NCBI GenBank assembly: GCA_024679535.1
Contig: JAIBDF010000004.1
Span: forward strand, 1 to 55,803
Direction of reading: 5' to 3'
Length of the DNA: 55,803 nucleotides
Origin: Chromatiales bacterium
GTDB taxonomy: Bacteria > Pseudomonadota > Gammaproteobacteria > Steroidobacterales > Woeseiaceae
Shown here: positions 19,686 to 28,372 of the stretch, one piece after another
How positions within the stretch are numbered: position 1 is the first letter of the stretch
How the letters are laid out: the number at the start of each line of letters is the position of its first letter
Translations under genes and position numbers: made by a program
Notes under the pieces: generated by a model
What the model was told of the DNA's origin: nothing
Seen by the model: only the letters and a program-made list of their open reading frames with translations
The model's database searches: none

Positions 19686-20180
19686 ATGCCCGAAAATCGA
19701 AAAATCGAAACCCGCTTCGATCTACCCATACGGATACGATCGCGAAAACACTCCGGAACTGAACTTCAGGCGAGGCTGGACCTTATCGACCGCATCGCCG
19801 ACCTGCAAGACATCGATGTGGCCGAACAGCCCGACGATGCGGTCCCATGCCGTGTCGACGTCTACCTGACCACTCATCACCCGAGCGCATCGTGCGATGA
19901 AACGCCAGAAGCCCTGCTATGCAGCCTGAGCCGCGATGGCATTTCAATTTATGGTCTTGACCGCTGGGCACGCTACCAGGTGCTGGCCCGCGGGTGGGGT
20001 GGCCTGAACCACACATGCGCACAGGTATACCTGCCCCGTGACACAAACGAACTTGAGGCCGTCTGGCAAATTGTCAGGCGGGCATATGACAACCGGCACT
20101 TCGAGCCTGAGAGAGAACTTGAAGAGCTGGTGGTATCCATTTGGGATTGGCCCAAATATTCACGCACAAGCCTTCAATAG
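19686..20180 (+). CDS. hypothetical protein, 164 residues
   Basis: Not confidently recognised. From the ATG at 19686 it encodes 164 residues (an alternative GTG at 19665 adds MSCWIPQ and would leave only a nine-base leader). No signal peptide or membrane segment. The N-terminus is basic (RKIETRFDLPIRIRSRKHSG), the middle holds DVYLTTHHPSASCDETPEALLC, and the C-terminal half has a well-structured look: ISIYGLDRWARYQVLARGWG, VYLPRDTNELEAVWQIVRRA and a terminal WDWPKYSRTSLQ. The latter resembles small luciferase-domain-like (DUF5519-type) proteins, but this is a weak impression. Lies 14 bases before the acidic small protein, probably the same transcript, and under the MarR operators. Confidence 0.6.
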   Translation: MPENRKIETRFDLPIRIRSRKHSGTELQARLDLIDRIADLQDIDVAEQPDDAVPCRVDVYLTTHHPSASCDETPEALLCSLSRDGISIYGLDRWARYQVLARGWGGLNHTCAQVYLPRDTNELEAVWQIVRRAYDNRHFEPERELEELVVSIWDWPKYSRTSLQ

Positions 20181-20193
20181 AGGAGATACGACA

Positions 20194-20418
20194 ATGCGTG
20201 CTATTAGTGACTACTTCGAAGACTTAGATGATGTGGGATTTCGTGGATCTCCCAGGTTGAAGCGCATGATCGATGAACAGCGCCATCGGGTTAAGAGGAT
20301 GAAAGCAAGTAGTGGATTCGGCCCGGGGGACGAATGGGATGACGACGACTACGACGATGAAGACGACTACTCGGATTACAGCGAGGAAGAGTTTGACAGT
20401 TACAGCATCACACGGTGA
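20194..20418 (+). CDS. small acidic protein, 74 residues
   Basis: Unrecognised small protein. A strong GAGGAG eight bases before the ATG fixes this start; a longer open frame upstream is out-of-frame shadow of the preceding gene. The N-terminal half is mixed and basic (SPRLKRMIDEQRHRVKRMK, likely helical), and the C-terminal third is a run of Asp, Glu, Tyr and Ser (about residues 48-70), with tyrosines and serines alternating with acid residues. No membrane segment or cysteines. Ends 25 bases before a strong terminator. The bipolar charge suggests a nucleic-acid- or protein-binding accessory factor, but that is speculation. Confidence 0.75.
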   Translation: MRAISDYFEDLDDVGFRGSPRLKRMIDEQRHRVKRMKASSGFGPGDEWDDDDYDDEDDYSDYSEEEFDSYSITR

Positions 20419-20442
20419 CTATCGAACAGTTCAATAAACGAA

Positions 20443-20468
20443 AAGGGGCGCCCATTACGGCGCCCCTT
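20443..20468. terminator. bidirectional Rho-independent terminator
   Basis: A 10-bp perfect stem AAGGGGCGCC / GGCGCCCCTT (20443-20452 and 20459-20468) with loop CATTAC. The plus side is followed by ATTCGTTCT and the minus side by TTCGTTTATT, so it can end both the acidic-protein transcript and the convergent peroxiredoxin transcript. Confidence 0.85.
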
Positions 20469-20494
20469 ATTCGTTCTGGTTTGTCCGTCCCTGG

Positions 20495-21040
20495 TCAGCC
20501 CTCGATAAGCGCCTTAAGGTCGGCAAGCACCTGCGCCGAATGTTCAGCCGGCTTCACTTTCTCATAGTGCTTCGCGATGGTGCCGTTCGGCCCGATGATA
20601 AATGTTTGGCGCTTCGCCACTTTCATTCCGAACATGCGTGTCTTCACGCCGTAGGCGGTCGCGGCCATGCCTTCGACATCGGCAAGCAACGGAAACGGCA
20701 GACCGTGGTTTTCGGCAAACGCCTTGTGTGACTCCACATCGTCAAGACTGACGCCCAGAATCTGTGCGTTAAGCTCCCGATACGCGAAAATATTGTCGCG
20801 AAACTCACAGGCTTCGGTGGTGCACCCCGGGGTCTCGTCTTTCGGATAGAAATAGAGGACGACCCATTGGTCACGATAGTCCTCCAGCGAATGCAGTTGG
20901 CCATTCTGGTCCGAAAGCTCGAATTCCGGTGCCGGGTCGCCGGTCGTGACCTGGTCGTTGGCCACACCAATCGAGGTGAAACCGGCGATGAGGGCCGCCA
21001 GGACGACAGCAATCGTGGTGAATATAATGTTTCGCTTCAT
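20495..21040 (-). CDS. exported Bcp/PrxQ-type peroxiredoxin
   Basis: 181 residues. An N-terminal signal peptide (MKRN, then a hydrophobic core to about residue 24, IGVAND at the likely cleavage point) precedes an AhpC/TSA peroxiredoxin domain. The peroxidatic cysteine is C73 in PKDETPGCTTEAC and the resolving cysteine C78, spaced five residues apart as in Bcp/PrxQ enzymes; arginine near 148 and the GPNGTI loop are also typical. Bcp enzymes are usually cytoplasmic, so the signal peptide indicates a periplasmic version that would need an exported reductant. Faces the bidirectional terminator; divergent from the patatin gene. Confidence 0.9.
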   Translation of the reverse strand: MKRNIIFTTIAVVLAALIAGFTSIGVANDQVTTGDPAPEFELSDQNGQLHSLEDYRDQWVVLYFYPKDETPGCTTEACEFRDNIFAYRELNAQILGVSLDDVESHKAFAENHGLPFPLLADVEGMAATAYGVKTRMFGMKVAKRQTFIIGPNGTIAKHYEKVKPAEHSAQVLADLKALIEG

Positions 21041-21115
21041 GATACGGGTCCGTTTTTAGAACACACATTATAATACGATCTCACCTATGGTGATGGATCT
21101 CTTTGATAGGAAGCT

Positions 21116-22324
21116 ATGAGCCGGACTCCCAATAAACTCAAAACCGCCTTGGTGATGCCCGGCGGTGGCGCCCGCGGGGCGTTCCAGGTTGGGGTACTCA
21201 AGGCGCTGGCCGAGTTGCCGCGTCGCGGTCGCCCCAACCCATTCTCCGTTATCAGCGGGACATCTGCCGGCGCGGTCAACTCGGTGGTCCTCGCATCACG
21301 CGCCCGGAATTTCCGCGCCGGCGTCGTCGAGCTCGAGCGCGTGTGGAGTCAGTTTCGTTGCCACCACGTTTACAAAACCGATCATCTGACCATGCTCAAG
21401 AGCAGTCTGCACTGGATGGCCTCGCTTGTTCTCGGTGGCTGGCTGGTCGGTATGCCAAAGTCCCTGCTCGACAACGCACCGCTGCGTGCCCTGTTGAGCG
21501 ACAATGTGCACTTCCCTCGAATCCGCAACGGCATAGAGGCAGGGCACCTCGATGCTGTTGCGGTAACCGCGGCTGGCTACGCGTCGGCGCGATCGACGAC
21601 CTTCTTCGAAGCATGTCCAGAGCTTGAGGGCTGGGATCGTACCCGGCGACTGGGCAAGCAGCTCGACCTGCATCTTGACCATCTGATGGCGTCGATTGCC
21701 GTACCCGTGGTGTTTCCCCCCGTTCTTATCGGTAATGAGTATTTTGGCGACGGTGCGATGCGGCAGGCCACACCGCTCAGCCCGGCAGTCCACCTTGGCG
21801 CAGACCGTATTCTCGTCATCGGTATTCGCGATGAAACCGGCGAGAAGATCCCGGATTCACCGGGTGACCCGCCGAGCTTTGCCCAGATTGCCGGTTACAT
21901 GCTCGATACGCTGTTCATGGATGGTTTGTACTCCGATCTCGAGCGCATCACCCGCATTAACGAGATGCTCGATGCTGCTCCGCCTGAGGGAGACAGGCGG
22001 CGTAGCGGCGGCCCACTGCGCCCAATCGACACGATGCTGATTGTGCCAAGTGAAGACTTGCGTTTAATTGCTCACAAGCACCGGCAGGAACTTCCATTCG
22101 CCATTCGCGCGTTGCTGCGTGGCGTCGGCGGCAATAGCCCGGGCGAAAATCGTCTGCTGAGCTTCCTGTTGTTCGAGCAGGCCTATACGCGCGAACTGAT
22201 CGCGCTCGGATACAGGGACGCGATGAAGGTCAAGGATGAGTTGCTGGATTTCGTCAATGGCGACGCTGTGCCGCGACTGTTTGCGCCGAGCTGGATCCAG
22301 AAAGACCTCAGTGCGTTCACATGA
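21116..22324 (+). CDS. patatin-like phospholipase
   Basis: 402-residue patatin-fold acyl hydrolase, related to bacterial RssA/YlbK-type proteins. The oxyanion loop is GGGARG at 16-21, the nucleophile S50 sits in SGTSAG, and the catalytic aspartate D212 in EYFGDGAMRQ, so the Ser-Asp dyad is complete. No signal peptide; probably acts on the inner face of the membrane. The C-terminal roughly 130 residues extend beyond the core patatin domain. Ends eight bases inside mgtE, tail to tail. Substrate (phospholipid or other acyl ester) not determined. Confidence 0.88.
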   Translation: MSRTPNKLKTALVMPGGGARGAFQVGVLKALAELPRRGRPNPFSVISGTSAGAVNSVVLASRARNFRAGVVELERVWSQFRCHHVYKTDHLTMLKSSLHWMASLVLGGWLVGMPKSLLDNAPLRALLSDNVHFPRIRNGIEAGHLDAVAVTAAGYASARSTTFFEACPELEGWDRTRRLGKQLDLHLDHLMASIAVPVVFPPVLIGNEYFGDGAMRQATPLSPAVHLGADRILVIGIRDETGEKIPDSPGDPPSFAQIAGYMLDTLFMDGLYSDLERITRINEMLDAAPPEGDRRRSGGPLRPIDTMLIVPSEDLRLIAHKHRQELPFAIRALLRGVGGNSPGENRLLSFLLFEQAYTRELIALGYRDAMKVKDELLDFVNGDAVPRLFAPSWIQKDLSAFT

Positions 22325-23666
22325 GGAAAATCGCAGCGAGTCCCAGGAAGGCCATATAGCCGACGACGTCAGTAACGGTAGTGAGTACCACGCCGCCGGC
22401 CAGCGCCGGATCCACCTTCAGTCGCTTCAACGTCACCGGAATGAAGTAGCCGGAACCGGCCGCAACAAACATGTTGATGATCATTGCGCAGCCGAGTATG
22501 CCGCCGATGCGCCAGTCGCCAATCCACAGGTAAGTGAACAACGAGACAATGGATGCCCAGCCGAGTCCATTAAGGACACCGACGAGCAATTCCTTTCTCA
22601 GAATGCCGCGTGCGTTAGCAGAATTGATCTGGCCGAGCGCGATGGCGCGCGTGATTATCACGAGTGACTGGGTGCCGGCAACGCCACCCATGCTCGGGAC
22701 GATCGGCATAAGCACGGCCAATAGAACGATGGCATCGAGCGTCGTCTTGAACTGGTCGACGACTGCCGCAGCCAGGAACGCTGTGCCGAGATTTACGCCC
22801 AGCCACAACGCCCTGCGTGTCGCGCTCTTGACTACCGGCGCGAACATGTCGTCCTCTTCATCGAGGCCCACCGCGCCCATGAGGGCATGTTCTGCCTCGT
22901 CACGAATAACATCGACGACATCATCTACGGTGATTCGACCCAGCACCCGGTAATCGTCGTCAATGACCGGCGCCGACAGCAGGTCGCGATTTTCGAATTC
23001 CCAGACAACCTGGTTCGATGGCGTGTGAGCGGGAATGGGCATCAGGTCCGTCGACATGACGCTGGCAACCATTTCCTCGGGGTCGTGCGTCAGCAGTCGT
23101 GACAGGAAGAGTGAGCCGATATAAGTGTTGTCGCGGCTGACGACGAAAATTGAATCTGTGCCGTCGGCAATCTCGCCGACGACTCGCAAATAGCGGGCAA
23201 CTACTTCGAGCGTGACGTCGGGACGCACGGTCACGACGTCGACGTTCATCATGCCGCCAGCGCTTTCCTCGTCGTAAGCAAGTACCTGCTGCAGACGTTC
23301 ATGGTCCTGCTTGTCGAGCGACTGCAGAACTTCCTGCGTTACCGTTTCGGGCAGGTCAGCAAGCAGATCGGCAAGATCGTCGATCTCCATTCCTTCGGTG
23401 GCCGCGATGAGCTCCGGTGTGCCCATGTCTTCGAGCAGACCATCTCGAACTTCCTCTGCGACCTCTACCAGGACATCGCCCTCAAGGTCGTGATCCACCA
23501 TCTCCCAGAGGACAGCGCGATCCTTGAGCGGCAGCGATTCGAGCAGGCGTGCGACCTCGGACGGGTGCAGGCTGTTCACCATGATGCGTGCTGATCGCAT
23601 GCGGCCACTGTCAAGCTTCTCCCTGATAAGTTCGACGTTGGCTTTAGTGTGTTCTCTCGCTTCCAT
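22317..23666 (-). CDS. mgtE: magnesium transporter MgtE
   Basis: 449-residue MgtE Mg2+ channel. Order of domains: N-terminal helical N domain (about 1-125, with LADLPETVTQEVLQSL), two CBS domains (about 130-250, including VVSRDNTYIGSL and APVIDDDYRVLGRITVDDVVDVI), a connecting helix, and five membrane helices to the end, with the pore segment MPIVPSMGGVAGTQS. Acidic residues in the N and CBS domains sense cytosolic Mg2+. It lies 19 bases after rapZ on the same strand, in the place where npr is found in several other gammaproteobacteria. Confidence 0.95.
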   Translation of the reverse strand: MEAREHTKANVELIREKLDSGRMRSARIMVNSLHPSEVARLLESLPLKDRAVLWEMVDHDLEGDVLVEVAEEVRDGLLEDMGTPELIAATEGMEIDDLADLLADLPETVTQEVLQSLDKQDHERLQQVLAYDEESAGGMMNVDVVTVRPDVTLEVVARYLRVVGEIADGTDSIFVVSRDNTYIGSLFLSRLLTHDPEEMVASVMSTDLMPIPAHTPSNQVVWEFENRDLLSAPVIDDDYRVLGRITVDDVVDVIRDEAEHALMGAVGLDEEDDMFAPVVKSATRRALWLGVNLGTAFLAAAVVDQFKTTLDAIVLLAVLMPIVPSMGGVAGTQSLVIITRAIALGQINSANARGILRKELLVGVLNGLGWASIVSLFTYLWIGDWRIGGILGCAMIINMFVAAGSGYFIPVTLKRLKVDPALAGGVVLTTVTDVVGYMAFLGLAAIFLM

Positions 23667-23685
23667 GGGCGCGGAGTTTAGCAGC

Positions 23686-24576
23686 TTACTCTGGGTGGAG
23701 ACGATGCTCGGGCAGACCGTTATGGCGGGTCAGAATCGGCTCATGGTATTCCCGCAAAGCCGCAGCGAGCTTTTCGGTCATGTAGACCGATCGGTGCTGG
23801 CCTCCCGTGCAGCCGATTGCGACGGTAAGATAGCCGCGCTTGGCGCTTTCGTAATGCGGTACCCAGCGGCGCAGAAACCGTAAAATATCTTCGAACATTT
23901 CGACGAACGTTTCCTGCCCGTCGAGAAACTGCTGCACCTCATCGTCGAGGCCCGTGTGGCCGCGCAGCTTCACCGTCCAGTATGGGTTCGGCAAGCTGCG
24001 CACGTCGAACACGAAGTCCGCGTCGGCAGGGATGCCGTACTTGAAGCCAAAGCTTTCGATGAGTATCGATAATGATTCCGACTCGCGCCGATCGATGCGT
24101 GACCGAATGATGTCGGCCAGCTCGTAGATGCTGGATTGCGACGTATCGATAATCAGGTCGGCCGACAGCTGCATATTGGATAACACGGCGCGTTCAGCCT
24201 CGATGGCTGTGCGCAACTGTGTGCTCTTGTCGGCCAGGGGATGGCGGCGTCGCGATTCACCGTAGCGCTTTAACAGAATCTCATCCGTGGCGTGCAGGAA
24301 TATGATGTCGGTGCTGACATTCTGCTCACGCAGTTCATGCAGCAGGTCTGGCAATGCATCGAGGTTTTCCGCGCGGTTTCTGGCATCGAGCCCCACCGCC
24401 AGGTGCCGCGGCGAATTGCCGCCGTATCGCCGTACCTCCTCGACCGCCGCGAGCAGAAGTCCCGCTGGCAGATTGTCTATGCAGTAGTAACCGAGATCTT
24501 CGAGGACATGGAGGGCAACGGACTTGCCCGATCCGGACAGCCCGCTGACAATGATCAGGCGCAGTTCGCCTGGCAT
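23686..24576 (-). CDS. rapZ: RNase adapter protein RapZ
   Basis: 296-residue RapZ (YvcJ/YhbJ) protein. In E. coli RapZ binds glucosamine-6-phosphate and hands the small RNA GlmZ to RNase E; other homologues are nucleotide-binding. P-loop GLSGSGKS at 12-19, Walker-B-like IDNLP, and the conserved C-terminal VAIGCTGGQHRSVYMTEKL that forms the sugar-phosphate/RNA-binding half. The start overlaps the ptsN 3' end by 22 bases, so the two are coupled. Whether GlmZ-type sRNAs exist in this organism cannot be told from the window. Confidence 0.95.
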   Translation of the reverse strand: MPGELRLIIVSGLSGSGKSVALHVLEDLGYYCIDNLPAGLLLAAVEEVRRYGGNSPRHLAVGLDARNRAENLDALPDLLHELREQNVSTDIIFLHATDEILLKRYGESRRRHPLADKSTQLRTAIEAERAVLSNMQLSADLIIDTSQSSIYELADIIRSRIDRRESESLSILIESFGFKYGIPADADFVFDVRSLPNPYWTVKLRGHTGLDDEVQQFLDGQETFVEMFEDILRFLRRWVPHYESAKRGYLTVAIGCTGGQHRSVYMTEKLAAALREYHEPILTRHNGLPEHRLHPE

Positions 24577-25034
24577 GTCATTTCCGCGCTGTTGATCAGG
24601 GTGTTGTAAAGGTCGCTGCTGCTGTTCATCTCGCGCAGCCTGGCACGCAGTCCCGCATCAGCCAGCAACTGCGCGATCAGTTCTACATCTCCGCGATGCT
24701 GGTCATTAACGTCTTCTGGAACGATCATGCCGACGACGAGGTCGACGGGCTCACCGTCGGGTGAATCGAAATCGATCGGTTCCGACAATTTGATGAGAAC
24801 GGCAACGCTCTGATCAATGCCCTTTATCCGGCAGTGTGGAAACGCGGCACCTTTGTCGAGGCCCGTGCAGCCGAGCCGCTCGCGTCCGATCAGGCATTCA
24901 AAAATATCATCGCTGGCGACATCCGGAATGTTGCGAACCAGCAGCTCGCTCAATATTTCGAGGCAATGCTTCTTGCTGCGCGCCGTTGCGTTGCACAGCA
25001 CGCCATCGGACTTGATGATTTCTTGAAGGGCCAT
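24555..25034 (-). CDS. ptsN: PTS IIA-like nitrogen regulatory protein
   Basis: 159-residue EIIA-Ntr. The phosphorylated histidine is H67 in GAAFPHCRIKG, and the flanking VDLVVGMIVPEDVNDQH and the C-terminal helices fit the family. It receives phosphate from NPr in the nitrogen PTS and controls potassium transport and other processes through its phosphorylation state. It sits in the standard rpoN-hpf-ptsN-rapZ order, but no npr follows. ATG chosen by the conserved N-terminal length (MALQEIIKSDGVLCN). Confidence 0.95.
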   Translation of the reverse strand: MALQEIIKSDGVLCNATARSKKHCLEILSELLVRNIPDVASDDIFECLIGRERLGCTGLDKGAAFPHCRIKGIDQSVAVLIKLSEPIDFDSPDGEPVDLVVGMIVPEDVNDQHRGDVELIAQLLADAGLRARLREMNSSSDLYNTLINSAEMTCQANCA

Positions 25035-25099
25035 AGGAATTGGGGTTTACCTGGGATCGACCGGCGCGGCCCGCCTGGACCGCGCCGGGGATTGCCTGA

Positions 25100-25420
25100 T
25101 CAGGCGTAACGTTCTTTATGTTTATCTCTTGCGTGGTGATCGACAAGTTTTTCCTTGTACTTGCGCACTCGCCGTTCGAGCTTGTCAACCAGTCCGTCGA
25201 TCGCGGCATACATATCTTCTTCGATATGATCGCAGTAGATAGTGCCGCCGTTGACGCTGGCGGTGGCTTCGGCTTTGTGCCGCAGCTTCTCGACGGTCAG
25301 GATACATTGGACGTCAGACACGATGTCAAAATGTCGGCCAATCTTGTGGACCTTTGCACCGACATACTCTCTCATTGATTCAGTTACCTCGACATGATGG
25401 CCTGAAACATTCAATTGCAT
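25100..25420 (-). CDS. hpf: ribosome hibernation promoting factor, short form
   Basis: 106-residue HPF/YfiA-family protein that binds the 30S decoding region and promotes inactive 100S dimers in stationary phase. Starts MQLNVSGHHVEVTESMREYV; the basic patch ERRVRKYKEKLVDHHARDKHK near the C-terminus is typical of the short gammaproteobacterial form. A GGAG precedes the ATG by six bases. Located 87 bases downstream of rpoN, matching its usual co-transcription with sigma-54. Confidence 0.95.
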   Translation of the reverse strand: MQLNVSGHHVEVTESMREYVGAKVHKIGRHFDIVSDVQCILTVEKLRHKAEATASVNGGTIYCDHIEEDMYAAIDGLVDKLERRVRKYKEKLVDHHARDKHKERYA

Positions 25421-25507
25421 AATGATCTCCCATGTTCTTGATTTGCCTGCGGGTTCAGGATAACAGTCCGGGGGTCCTCCTTCATGTAGTGTTTCTTACC
25501 TAGGGTT

Positions 25508-26902
25508 TTACCGAGCCTCGCGAACCCTGCGTTCGCTTGACGACGGAATGTTCATAGCTTCACGGTACTTCGCGACCGTCCTTCTCGCAACCGAAATACC
25601 CTCATCTTTCAGTAAGTTCGTGATCTTGCTGTCACTAAGCGGTTTGGCCGGGTTCTCATTACCTATCAGTTTGCGAATTTTCGCGCGAACCGAGGTCGAG
25701 GACTGGTCTTCGCCGCTCGCGGACGACAGGTGCGACGAGAAGAAATACTTGAATTCAAGGACGCCACGGGGCGTGTGCATGTACTTGTTAGTGGTTACAC
25801 GTGAAATCGTTGACTCGTGCATGCCGATCTCGTCCGCGATATCGCGCAGCACCATGGGTTTCATGGCCTCGTCGCCATGCTCGAGAAAATCGGTCTGGCG
25901 CGTGACAATGCTGGTCGCGACCTTTAGCAGCGTCTCATTGCGAATTTCAAGGCTGCGGATCAGCCAGCGGGCCTCCTGCAGCTGCGACTTCAACACCGCG
26001 TGCTCGCCGCTGCCGCGCAGCAGCTTCGCGTATTGCTGATTGACTGACAGGCGCGGTACGCCGGTTGGGCTGATTTCGACCTGCCAGTGGTCGTCGATCT
26101 TGCGTACGAAGACATCCGGAATAACGTATTCGGCCGCTGCCGGGCTAACCGCTGTTCCGGGTCTCGGATTGCAGCCACGAATCAGTGCGAGCGCGTCATG
26201 CAGGTCGTCTTCGCTGGTGCGGAGGCCGCGTCGCAGTTCGCCGTAATCGCGTGTTGCCACGAGGTCGAGATGAGCGCCCGCGATTTCGATTGCGAGCTGC
26301 AGGCCAGGTGTTTCCCAGTCAAGCTGGCTGAGCTGCAGGACGATAGACTCGGACAGGTTGCGTGCGCCCACCCCAACCGGGTCGAGGCGCTGGATCTTGA
26401 CCAGGGTTTTCTCCACCTCGCGCTCGGTGGCGGGCGGTTCCTCGTCAAGGCTGTCGAGAATTTCCTCGATATCGACTTCCAGGTAGCCATCGTCGTTGAT
26501 CGAATCAACAATCGCCTCGCCGATCACAACTTCCCGCGGCGTGAAATGCTCCATTTCGAGCTGCCACAACAGGTGTTCGCGCAGCGATTGACCGGATTCG
26601 TCGGCGAACTCGGTAATGGGCCGGCCTTCGCCGTTCCAGCCGCCGTCCTGGATGCGTTCGTTTGAGCGTGCTTCCCAAAGCTCGTCAGCCTTGATGGTTT
26701 CGACTTCCGCCGTCGTATCCGCGCTCGTGCTGGGGACGTCCGGAAGATCCTCCATCTCAAGCATGATGTTTTCTTCCAGCGCCTCCTGGATCTCGGCATT
26801 GAGGTCAAGCACGGGAAGCTGCAGCAAGCGAATGGCCTGCTGTAATTGCGGCGTCATGGTCAGTGTCTGACCGAGTTTTAGCTGCAGAGAAGGTTTAAGC
26901 AT
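25508..26902 (-). CDS. rpoN: RNA polymerase sigma-54 factor
   Basis: 464 residues from the ATG at 26902 (an upstream extension to 27043 has no family counterpart). Region I is MLKPSLQLKLGQTLTMTPQL with the Gln-rich activator-interacting segment QQAIRLLQLP; region II is short and acidic; the core-binding domain follows; and the C-terminus has a helix-turn-helix and the RpoN box ARRTVAKYRE that reads the -24 promoter element. The protein directs transcription that depends on enhancer-binding ATPases. Follows lptB by about 60 bases, as in E. coli, and leads hpf-ptsN-rapZ. Confidence 0.97.
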   Translation of the reverse strand: MLKPSLQLKLGQTLTMTPQLQQAIRLLQLPVLDLNAEIQEALEENIMLEMEDLPDVPSTSADTTAEVETIKADELWEARSNERIQDGGWNGEGRPITEFADESGQSLREHLLWQLEMEHFTPREVVIGEAIVDSINDDGYLEVDIEEILDSLDEEPPATEREVEKTLVKIQRLDPVGVGARNLSESIVLQLSQLDWETPGLQLAIEIAGAHLDLVATRDYGELRRGLRTSEDDLHDALALIRGCNPRPGTAVSPAAAEYVIPDVFVRKIDDHWQVEISPTGVPRLSVNQQYAKLLRGSGEHAVLKSQLQEARWLIRSLEIRNETLLKVATSIVTRQTDFLEHGDEAMKPMVLRDIADEIGMHESTISRVTTNKYMHTPRGVLEFKYFFSSHLSSASGEDQSSTSVRAKIRKLIGNENPAKPLSDSKITNLLKDEGISVARRTVAKYREAMNIPSSSERRVREAR

Positions 26903-26963
26903 GCTCAGGCTATCTCTTTGGGCGAATTGCAGGCACACAAGGCCCGTTTGTATGCAGTTTGCC

Positions 26964-27689
26964 TCAGAGCTTGAACTCCTGTCCGAGATACACTTCTCGA
27001 ACGTGCTGATTTTCCAGAATGGACTCAGGCGATCCGGCCGCAATCAGGCTGCCGTCGCTGAGGATATAAGCGTGCCCGCAGATTCCCAGGGTCTCCCGAA
27101 CATTATGGTCAGTGATCAGCACCCCGATTCCGCGTTCGCACAGGTGCCGGATGATGCGCTGGATATCCAGAACTGAAATAGGATCAACGCCAGCGAACGG
27201 CTCGTCGAGCAGCACGAACAAGGGATCGGCTGCCAGTGCCCGGGCAATTTCCACGCGCCGGCGCTCGCCACCCGAAAGGCTAATTCCGAGACCCGTGCGC
27301 ACATGGCCGACGTGCAGCTCGTCAAGCAGGTTTTCGAGTTCCTTTTCGCGACCTGCCCGATCAAGGTCGTCCCTGTTTTCAAGAATCGCAAGGATGTTCT
27401 GTTCGACGGTCAGCTTGCGAAAAATCGAAGCTTCCTGGGGCAGATAGCCCACGCCGAGCTTGGCGCGGCGATGCATCGGCAGGGCAGTGAGATCCTTGCC
27501 GTCCAGGAAAATTCTGCCGCCGTCTGCCGCGATCAGTCCGACGATCATATAGAACGCCGTGGTCTTGCCGGCCCCGTTGGGCCCGAGCAGGCCGACCACT
27601 TCGCCGCTCTTGATCTCAAGGGAGAGGCCTTTGACGACCTTGCGGAGCTTATAGCTCTTGGAGATGTCCTGAACGCTGAGAATACTCAT
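26964..27689 (-). CDS. lptB: LPS export ABC transporter ATPase
   Basis: 241-residue cytoplasmic ATPase that powers LPS extraction by LptFG. Walker A GPNGAGKT at 36-43, Q-loop [14 protein letters not shown] signature [15 protein letters not shown], Walker [14 protein letters not shown] and switch His in [11 protein letters not shown]. All catalytic residues present. Its start overlaps lptA's stop by four bases, so lptC-lptA-lptB are coupled. lptF/lptG are not in the window, as in most gammaproteobacteria. Confidence 0.97.
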   Translation of the reverse strand: MSILSVQDISKSYKLRKVVKGLSLEIKSGEVVGLLGPNGAGKTTAFYMIVGLIAADGGRIFLDGKDLTALPMHRRAKLGVGYLPQEASIFRKLTVEQNILAILENRDDLDRAGREKELENLLDELHVGHVRTGLGISLSGGERRRVEIARALAADPLFVLLDEPFAGVDPISVLDIQRIIRHLCERGIGVLITDHNVRETLGICGHAYILSDGSLIAAGSPESILENQHVREVYLGQEFKL

Positions 27690-28372
27690 CGATTCTCGTC
27701 TTCAGGTTCCATCGTGTCGCTGTCGCTGTCGCTGTCGGCATCCGGCGATCCGATGCCATTGGCTGGCGTGTAAGTAATTCGGACGCGATCATCGTCTGCG
27801 CCGGTCGAATCGGCGTTAATACGCTGTTCGAGGATGTTGTACACGAGCATGTGGGACGAGATCTGGTTGCCGCCTTCGGTAATGGTCGCCTGTTCGGAGA
27901 ATTCGATCACACCAGCATCGACATCATAATTAAGTCGGCCGGCTTCGGCATGCGTAATCTCCTCGGTGCCGGGCCGCTGCAGGTCATATAACGCCGGTGT
28001 TCCAGTCACGATGGCCTGCCTGAGGCGAAAATCATCGAACAGCAGTTCAGCGGTATCACATTCGATTTGACCGGCGCCGATCTTGATCACGACGTTGCCG
28101 GTAAAGTTCCACGAGGCATCTTCGAGTTCCATGCGGGTCGCACGTCCCTCGTCAGCCTGGATGCTTACGGTGCCCTGCGTCAGGGTCAGGCCGCTGAAGA
28201 TAATCATCGAGTTTTTGCCGTCAATCGAGGTGTTGTCGGCATTTATATCCATCGGCAGACGCATGTCGAGATCGTTGACCTGTGCAGCCGTCAACAACGG
28301 CGTTGCGAGCAGTGCAACGGCGCACAGCCAGAAGGGAGTTTTGCTTCTTTGGGTGTTCATCCTAGGGAGCAA
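27686..28372 (-). CDS. lptA: LPS transport periplasmic protein LptA, with acidic repeat tail
   Basis: 228 residues, forms the periplasmic bridge carrying LPS. Signal peptide from about residue 10 ([17 protein letters not shown]), then the OstA/LptA beta-jellyroll with [16 protein letters not shown]. The start is read as TTG at 28372, preceded by GAGG five bases away; the ATG at 28360 has no spaced ribosome site. The C-terminus is unusual: a run of Asp-Ser repeats and acidic residues encoded by a hexanucleotide tandem repeat. Overlaps lptC upstream by 11 bases and lptB downstream by four. Confidence 0.93.
   Translation of the reverse strand: MLPRMNTQRSKTPFWLCAVALLATPLLTAAQVNDLDMRLPMDINADNTSIDGKNSMIIFSGLTLTQGTVSIQADEGRATRMELEDASWNFTGNVVIKIGAGQIECDTAELLFDDFRLRQAIVTGTPALYDLQRPGTEEITHAEAGRLNYDVDAGVIEFSEQATITEGGNQISSHMLVYNILEQRINADSTGADDDRVRITYTPANGIGSPDADSDSDSDTMEPEDENR
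27716..27739. repeat. hexanucleotide tandem repeat in lptA
   Basis: Three perfect GTCGCT units plus a degenerate fourth (GTCGGC) on the plus strand; on the coding strand they give alternating Asp-Ser residues in the LptA tail. Unit number could vary by slippage without changing frame. Confidence 0.75.
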
